Source of the DNA: CAYRZL01 sp964428795
GTDB taxonomy: Bacteria; Bacillota; Clostridia; Lachnospirales; Lachnospiraceae
DNA length: 9,846 nt
Direction: 5' to 3'
Assembly: GCA_964428795.1 (NCBI GenBank)
Contig: CAYRZL010000089.1
Location: 1-9,846, forward strand
The notes under the pieces are model-generated. The model did no database searches. It was not told where the DNA came from and was given only the letters and a program-made list of their open reading frames with translations. A program made the translations under genes and the position numbers. Of this stretch, positions 5,507-9,846 are shown one piece after another (the first letter of the stretch is position 1; the number at the start of each line of letters is the position of its first letter).

Positions 5507-7648
5507 ATGGCGGTAATTACGATTGACGGTGTCCGTCTGGAAGTGGCGGACGGCAAAAACGTGCTTGACTGTGCACTGGAAGCAGGAATCTACATTCCAC
5601 ACCTGTGCCATCATCCGGATCTTCCGGATAACAGCTCCTGCCGTATGTGTATTGTGGAGCTGGAAGGGACCGAAGGGGTGGTGCCATCCTGTTCGTTGAA
5701 GGCAAAGGACGGAATGGTGATCCGCACAAACAGCGAACAGATCGGCAGGCTGCGTACTCTGGCAATGGAGCTGATGCTTTCCGGACATCCGGAGGACTGC
5801 TCCACCTGTCCGAAATACGGTGCATGTGAGCTGCAGACGCTGATCCAGTACATAGGCGCAAACAATGCGAGAATGCGTACAAGAACAAAGGGAATCAAAT
5901 CGGAGGAGCGTAATCCGCTGCTCATCCACGACATGAACCGCTGTATTGTCTGCGGCAGATGTGTGCGCGCCTGCAAGGAAATGAGAGGCGTTGGCATTTT
6001 AAAACACACAAAGAAAGATATGGAGGTATACATCGGAACACTTCATGGAAAATTGTTAAAGGATGAGGACTGCAGGTTCTGTACCGCATGTGCGGAGGTC
6101 TGTCCCACAGGTACGATCCGTGACAAGCTGCAGCTCTTAAGCTCCGGCATGAAGCGCGAGGATGCGCTGGTCCCCTGCAAGAATGCCTGTCCGGCACACA
6201 CCGATGTGCCCAGATACATCCGGTTTGTAAAAGAAGGAAAATACGATGAGGCGGCAGCGGTGATCCGTGAAAAAGTACCGTTTCCAAAGGCGCTGGGTTA
6301 TATCTGCAATCATGTATGTGAATTGCAGTGCAAGCGTGCTGAGGTAAATGAGGCGACCTCCATCCGAAACATCAAGCGTTATGCCGCAGACCATGATACC
6401 GGAGCCTGCTGGAAGGGAAAAGGAAAGCAGCTTGCGGACACCGGGAAAAAGGTGTGCGTCGTAGGGGGAGGTCCGGCAGGACTTACCGCAGCCTATTACC
6501 TGAGAAAACAGGGACACGCAGTTACTTTGAAAGAAGCGCTGCCCACGGTGGGAGGCATGATGAGCTACGGTATCCCGGCATACCGTCTGCCGAGAGAGAT
6601 TATCGCAGAAGAGGCAAAGGTGATCGAGGATGCGGGCGTAGTGATCGAAACAAACTGTAAGGTGGAAAAACCGGCAGAGCTGTTGAAGGATTATGATGCG
6701 GTTCTGATGGCAGTGGGAACCCATGTGGGGGCGCGACTTCCCATGGAAGGCGCAGATCAGGAAGGCGTTCTGATCAACACTGCGTTCCTTCGTCAGGCAA
6801 CCATGGGAATGGACACCGGAATGGGCAAAAAGGTCATTGTTCTCGGCGGCGGCAACGTGGCATTTGACTGTGCGAGAACCGCAAAACGTCTGGGCGCAGA
6901 GGAGATCCATCTGGCATGTCTGGAAGCAAGAGACGTGATGACTGCGGATGATGAGGAGATCATGCAGGCGCAGGAGGAAGGCATTTTTGTACATCCGGCA
7001 CAGACCTTTGAGCGGATCACCGGAGACGGAAAAGTAACGGGCGTAGATTTTATGAATGTGAAATCCTTCTCCTTTGATGAAAACCGCAGAGCCATCATTG
7101 AAAAGGAGGATGGAAGCGAACACCACATTGATGCGGATACGGTTATTTTTGCAGTAGGACAGAAACCGGATCTGGATGAGTCCTGTGGACTTGAGCTGTT
7201 CAGGGGAGCCTATATCGTATGTAAGGAAGGATCCGCTGCGGCATCCATAGAGGGTATTTTCGGCGCAGGAGATGCGGTGTACGGTACAAAATCCGTTATA
7301 CAGGCGATTGCATCCGGTCGTGATGCGGCATCCGAGATTGATAAATACCTGGGCGGAGACGGGGATATCAGCGAGAAGCTGGCTCCGGAGCAGACCGCAG
7401 AACCGAAGATCGGTAAGATCCCGGGCTTTGGCTATCAGGAACGGGTAGGAACAGAGGTAAAATCAGCAGGTGAGAGAGAAGATAACTTTAAACTCTTTGA
7501 CTTCGGTATCTGTGATGAGCGCATCTGTGAGGAGGCAGGCAGATGTCTCCAGTGCGACCTTCGTTTGCAGATCGCACAGCCGAAGCTGTGGAGTGATTAT
7601 TCAGACGTAAAAAGTGACGGTTCAGACGGAAAGGAGGCGCAGGCGTGA
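5507..7648 (+). CDS. NuoG-like [Fe-S] head fused to GltD-like FAD/NAD(P) oxidoreductase
   Basis: 713 residues; AAGGAGA at 5490-5496 precedes the ATG by ten bases. Residues 1-75 form a [2Fe-2S] ferredoxin with C34, C45, C48, C62 (the C-x10-C-x2-C-x13-C spacing of NuoG). H94-C98-C101-C107 is the NuoG His-Cys3 [4Fe-4S] site. C146/149/152/156 and C189/192/195/199 form two further [4Fe-4S] sites. From about 224 (PCKNACPAHTDVP, then C267, C271, C275) it becomes the N-terminal domain of glutamate-synthase small subunit/dihydropyrimidine-dehydrogenase-type proteins. An FAD Rossmann motif VVGGGPAG follows at 318-325, an NAD(P) motif VLGGGNVA at 445-452, and the closing GAGDA at 586-590. A C-terminal CxxC pair, RCLQCD, sits near 680. 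The likely role is a soluble NAD(P)H-oxidising electron-input subunit passing electrons through its clusters to the next proteins. It overlaps the next gene at TGATG. NADH versus NADPH preference cannot be told by eye. Confidence 0.92.
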   Translation: MAVITIDGVRLEVADGKNVLDCALEAGIYIPHLCHHPDLPDNSSCRMCIVELEGTEGVVPSCSLKAKDGMVIRTNSEQIGRLRTLAMELMLSGHPEDCSTCPKYGACELQTLIQYIGANNARMRTRTKGIKSEERNPLLIHDMNRCIVCGRCVRACKEMRGVGILKHTKKDMEVYIGTLHGKLLKDEDCRFCTACAEVCPTGTIRDKLQLLSSGMKREDALVPCKNACPAHTDVPRYIRFVKEGKYDEAAAVIREKVPFPKALGYICNHVCELQCKRAEVNEATSIRNIKRYAADHDTGACWKGKGKQLADTGKKVCVVGGGPAGLTAAYYLRKQGHAVTLKEALPTVGGMMSYGIPAYRLPREIIAEEAKVIEDAGVVIETNCKVEKPAELLKDYDAVLMAVGTHVGARLPMEGADQEGVLINTAFLRQATMGMDTGMGKKVIVLGGGNVAFDCARTAKRLGAEEIHLACLEARDVMTADDEEIMQAQEEGIFVHPAQTFERITGDGKVTGVDFMNVKSFSFDENRRAIIEKEDGSEHHIDADTVIFAVGQKPDLDESCGLELFRGAYIVCKEGSAAASIEGIFGAGDAVYGTKSVIQAIASGRDAASEIDKYLGGDGDISEKLAPEQTAEPKIGKIPGFGYQERVGTEVKSAGEREDNFKLFDFGICDERICEEAGRCLQCDLRLQIAQPKLWSDYSDVKSDGSDGKEAQA

Positions 7649-8883
7649 TGAAGGCTTTGGAATATGCAAGAAACATGAGCCCGGAAGAGGTCATTGAAAA
7701 AGCGGCTTCCTGCGGTCTGAAAGAATTTGGCGCATACAATACTCCGGTGGCAGACACATGGAAACAGGTCATTTCAGCGAAGAGCAAAAAAAGCGGCATG
7801 GAAGTGGAAACGGGCGAAGAGACCAGCGTGGCAGCCGGGCTGAACAACTGTGATACCATACATGCGCTGTGGGAGCTGGCAGAAAAGCAGCCGGAAGCGG
7901 TGATGGAAGGGATGGCCATTGCAGCCTATGCAGTCGGAGCTTCCGAAAAACGTCTCTATGTGCCGGAAGGAAAAGTGACCGGGAGCATAACCGCAGCGGC
8001 AGAGAAATACGGTGTGGAAGTCATTGAAGGCATTGTAAACAAAAAAGAAAATGAGGGCGGAGCCATCCACCATATCGAAACGATGCTGGCGGTGACAGAG
8101 ATTTTTGCAGGTACTTATGAGCCCGGCGCATGGATCGCAGTGGCACAGGACGGAAAGGTAGGAGAGTTGACCAAAGTCTCCTTCGGCACAAGGCTTGCCG
8201 ATATTCCGGGCGTGACGACAGAGGAAATGAAGGCGGCAGCCATCGGAACAAAAGTCAGACCGGTATCGGCTTTGGAAGAAATACTTTCCGGGGATGAACA
8301 GCCCGCGGACGGTGTAATCACCCTGTATCCTGAGACCTGCTGCATGATCTGCGAGGCGGAAAAGGTGCTGCGCAGAGCAAGAAAGCAGAGCTGCGGCAAA
8401 TGTGTATTCTGCCGGGAGGGGCTGATCCAGCTTCATACCATGGAGGAGGAGATCACGAAAGGACAGGGAAAAAAGGAGTTTACCGGAATGCTCACAGAGA
8501 TCGGGGAGGCGATGGTATTTTCCACCCCCTGTTCCATGGGACAGACGGGCTCCGATTTCGTGCTGGGCACGCTGGAATACTTTGCAGATGAGTACGAGGA
8601 TCATATCAAAAAGAAAAAATGCAAAAACAATGTATGTTCTGCATTTATGTCCATCTATATTGATCCCAATGCCTGCGGAGGCTGTGAGGAATGTGCGGAT
8701 GTATGTCCGGTGGATGCCATCGAAGGAAAGGCGGGTTACATTCATATGATCGACGAATTTGAATGTACCAAGTGCGGTAAGTGTATCGCAGCATGTGATA
8801 ACGATGCCATCATTCAGACAAGCGGGCGTCTGCCGAAGCTGCCGACACGGCTTACGAAAGTGGGAAAATTTAAAAAACGTTAG
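7648..8883 (+). CDS. HydB/NuoF-like [Fe-S] protein with C-terminal 2x[4Fe-4S] ferredoxin, lacking FMN and NADH motifs
   Basis: 411 residues from the ATG at 7648, whose A is the last base of the previous TGA; AAGGAGG is at 7631-7637. A GTG one codon earlier is an equally possible start. The opening MSPEEVIEKAASCGL aligns with the NuoF/HydB start of the flavin domain, and MEGMAIAAYAVGA (86-98) matches its I.GM.IA.YA.GA segment. IHHIETM (140-146) matches VNNVET, and the stretch near 162-186 matches the SLBB-like V.G.V...G..E...G..L.ei region. However, the Gly-rich FMN loop (GRGGAGFPTG) reads as EFGAYNTPVAD, and the GAGAYxCGEETAL NADH segment is missing with about 60-80 flanking residues. The N3-type cluster is intact (C249, C252, C255, C295), as are two [4Fe-4S] sites (C343/346/349/353 and C373/376/379/383). 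It probably acts as an electron-wire or scaffold subunit between the GltD-like protein and the terminal flavoprotein. Family membership is firm; the role is inferred. Confidence 0.9.
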   Translation: MKALEYARNMSPEEVIEKAASCGLKEFGAYNTPVADTWKQVISAKSKKSGMEVETGEETSVAAGLNNCDTIHALWELAEKQPEAVMEGMAIAAYAVGASEKRLYVPEGKVTGSITAAAEKYGVEVIEGIVNKKENEGGAIHHIETMLAVTEIFAGTYEPGAWIAVAQDGKVGELTKVSFGTRLADIPGVTTEEMKAAAIGTKVRPVSALEEILSGDEQPADGVITLYPETCCMICEAEKVLRRARKQSCGKCVFCREGLIQLHTMEEEITKGQGKKEFTGMLTEIGEAMVFSTPCSMGQTGSDFVLGTLEYFADEYEDHIKKKKCKNNVCSAFMSIYIDPNACGGCEECADVCPVDAIEGKAGYIHMIDEFECTKCGKCIAACDNDAIIQTSGRLPKLPTRLTKVGKFKKR

Positions 8884-8923
8884 GGTTTAGTTTGAAAATA
8901 AATTTAAAAGGAGGATTTTTACA

Positions 8924-9846
8924 ATGAGAACAATGGATGCAGATGTTGTAGTTGTGGCAGCAGGACCGGCCGGTCTGGCGGCAGCGATCACAGCAGGGGA
9001 AAATGACCTGAAGGCTATCGTATTTGAAAAAGCAAATACGACCGGAGGCGCAGCAAACATGGGTATGGGGCCGCTGGGAATCGGCACCAAATATCAGAAG
9101 GATTCTTTCTGCGATATTTCTGTGGAGGATGCATTGGATCTTCATATGAAGTATACGCATTTTCGCGTGGATTCTGATCTGGTTCAGACGTATTTTAACA
9201 AATCCGCAGACACCATTGAGTGGCTGGAGGATATGGGCGTTGAGTTTGCGGGCTGTTTCCGTTATTTCAGGGAATCGGAAGCAACCTGGCATATCGTAAA
9301 GCCGGAGAACGGTGTTATCGGACCCCGTGCGGCAGGACCGATGGTTCGTGCCATGACTGAAAAGGCAAAAGAATTAGGAGCGGAGATTTATCTGGAAACT
9401 CCCGTGAAAAGCCTGATCATGGAGGATGGCAGATGTGTCGGTGTAAAAGCTGTGGATAAAAACGGGGAGGAGATCGAAGCCCGTGCAAAAGCAGTGGTTG
9501 TAGCTACCGGCGGATTTGGTACAAACAAAGAGATGATCAAAGAGCACTTTGGCTATGATCTGTGGGAAAATTTCTTCCCATTCAATGTACCCGGCACCGC
9601 AGGTGAAGGTCTGAAGATGATGTGGGATGCAGGTGCTCAGAAATTCGGCGCCAACATTGAGATGATCTACCAGCTCAAAGACAACATGAATTACTTCCTG
9701 CTGGATGCAGTTCTGCGTCAGCCAAACCTGCTGATCAACCAGAATGGCGACCGCTTCATGAATGAGCAGTATATGGGCAATACCACATTTACAGGTAATG
9801 CCATTGATCTGCAGCCGGGACATTACGCATACTGCATTATGGACGG
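8924..9846 (+). CDS. FAD-dependent oxidoreductase, fumarate reductase/FAD_binding_2 type (3' end outside window)
   Basis: The first 307 codons are present and the frame is still open at the right edge. AAAAGGAGGA at about 8905-8914 lies nine bases before the ATG, a near-perfect ribosome site; the gap from the preceding stop is 40 bases. An N-terminal dinucleotide-binding fold begins VVVVAAGPAG (8-17), followed by an acidic residue ending the second strand (FEKAN) and TGGAANMGMG, the equivalent of the TGGxS loop of fumarate-reductase flavoproteins. The later VVVATGGFG closes the FAD fold, and the PGTAGEG segment followed by a glycine-rich GLKMMWDAGA matches the family's GDG..ma...GA region. 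No covalent-flavin SHT motif is seen, so FAD is probably non-covalent. Enzymes of this group reduce fumarate, urocanate, cinnamates and similar enoates, or dehydrogenate steroids. The active-site Arg/His residues expected further on are not yet in view, so the substrate is unknown. The first Gly of GxGxxG is Ala. It is presumably the terminal reductase fed by the two upstream proteins. Confidence 0.9.
   Translation, partial: MRTMDADVVVVAAGPAGLAAAITAGENDLKAIVFEKANTTGGAANMGMGPLGIGTKYQKDSFCDISVEDALDLHMKYTHFRVDSDLVQTYFNKSADTIEWLEDMGVEFAGCFRYFRESEATWHIVKPENGVIGPRAAGPMVRAMTEKAKELGAEIYLETPVKSLIMEDGRCVGVKAVDKNGEEIEARAKAVVVATGGFGTNKEMIKEHFGYDLWENFFPFNVPGTAGEGLKMMWDAGAQKFGANIEMIYQLKDNMNYFLLDAVLRQPNLLINQNGDRFMNEQYMGNTTFTGNAIDLQPGHYAYCIMD

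Noticed and set aside
6137..7126. Long minus-strand open frame inside the NuoG-GltD gene (also 7774-8745 inside the NuoF-like gene)
   Set aside because: Low-complexity Cys/His/Ser-rich translations opposite strongly conserved coding sequence: mirror frames, not genes.
5507..7648. YgfK-type protein of a purine-degradation cluster, suggested by the PucR-type neighbour
   Set aside because: The protein has a NuoG-like N-terminal head, and no xanthine dehydrogenase, ygeX/ygeY or hydantoinase-like gene is seen; PucR-type regulators are not restricted to purines.
5507..8883. Respiratory complex I (NuoG/NuoF) or electron-bifurcating hydrogenase subunits
   Set aside because: NuoG similarity covers only the N-terminal cluster region, NuoF has lost its FMN/NADH motifs, and no H-cluster or membrane subunit is present in the window.
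1..9846. tRNA, rRNA, CRISPR array, riboswitch, complete insertion sequence
   Set aside because: No cloverleaf, repeat-spacer pattern, conserved riboswitch core or transposase with terminal repeats could be supported by reading.

Overview
The window looks like a chromosomal stretch from an anaerobic, low-to-mid GC Firmicute, most likely a gut Clostridia and probably Lachnospiraceae. This rests on strong AGGAGG-type ribosome binding sites, a C-terminal Rpn/PD-(D/E)XK 'transposase' remnant of a type common there, a short TM-anchored anti-sigma-like protein, a PucR/CdaR-type regulator, and an oxygen-sensitive style multi-[Fe-S] flavoprotein operon. The genus is an inference from recognition only.

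Positions 1-951 are visibly AT-rich. They hold the end of a phosphoribosyltransferase (PRTase) gene whose stop codon overlaps the GTG start of a short DprA/Smf-like gene. A PRTase plus a DprA homologue in one operon is the architecture I recall for the ShosTA toxin-antitoxin/anti-phage system, so this is a candidate defence module cut by the left edge. Positions 960-2054 (minus strand, convergent) encode a calcineurin-like phosphoesterase with an extra C-terminal domain. Positions 2055-2329 carry no recognisable gene. Positions 2330-2749 retain only the C-terminal part of an Rpn-family nuclease gene. Positions 2796-3611 (minus) encode a single-pass membrane protein resembling clostridial anti-sigma factors, with no sigma gene beside it.

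The right half is the most coherent part. A PucR-type regulator (3709-5262, minus) is divergent from a three-gene operon (5507 to beyond 9846, plus). Gene 1 fuses a NuoG-like [Fe-S] head to a GltD-like FAD/NAD(P) module. Gene 2 is a HydB/NuoF-like protein that keeps the N3-type cluster and a C-terminal 2x[4Fe-4S] ferredoxin but has lost the FMN and NADH motifs of NuoF. Gene 3 (cut by the right edge) is a fumarate-reductase-type FAD protein. My reading is an NAD(P)H-driven, soluble reductase chain: pyridine nucleotide is oxidised at the GltD-like module, electrons pass through a wire of clusters, and the terminal flavoprotein reduces an unknown, probably unsaturated organic acceptor. The 244-bp divergent region holds a perfect-armed palindrome, a second copy of its core 105 bp away, a GG-N10-GC sigma-54-like element and a short direct repeat, which are candidate control sites.

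No tRNA, rRNA, CRISPR array, complete insertion sequence or convincing terminator was seen.
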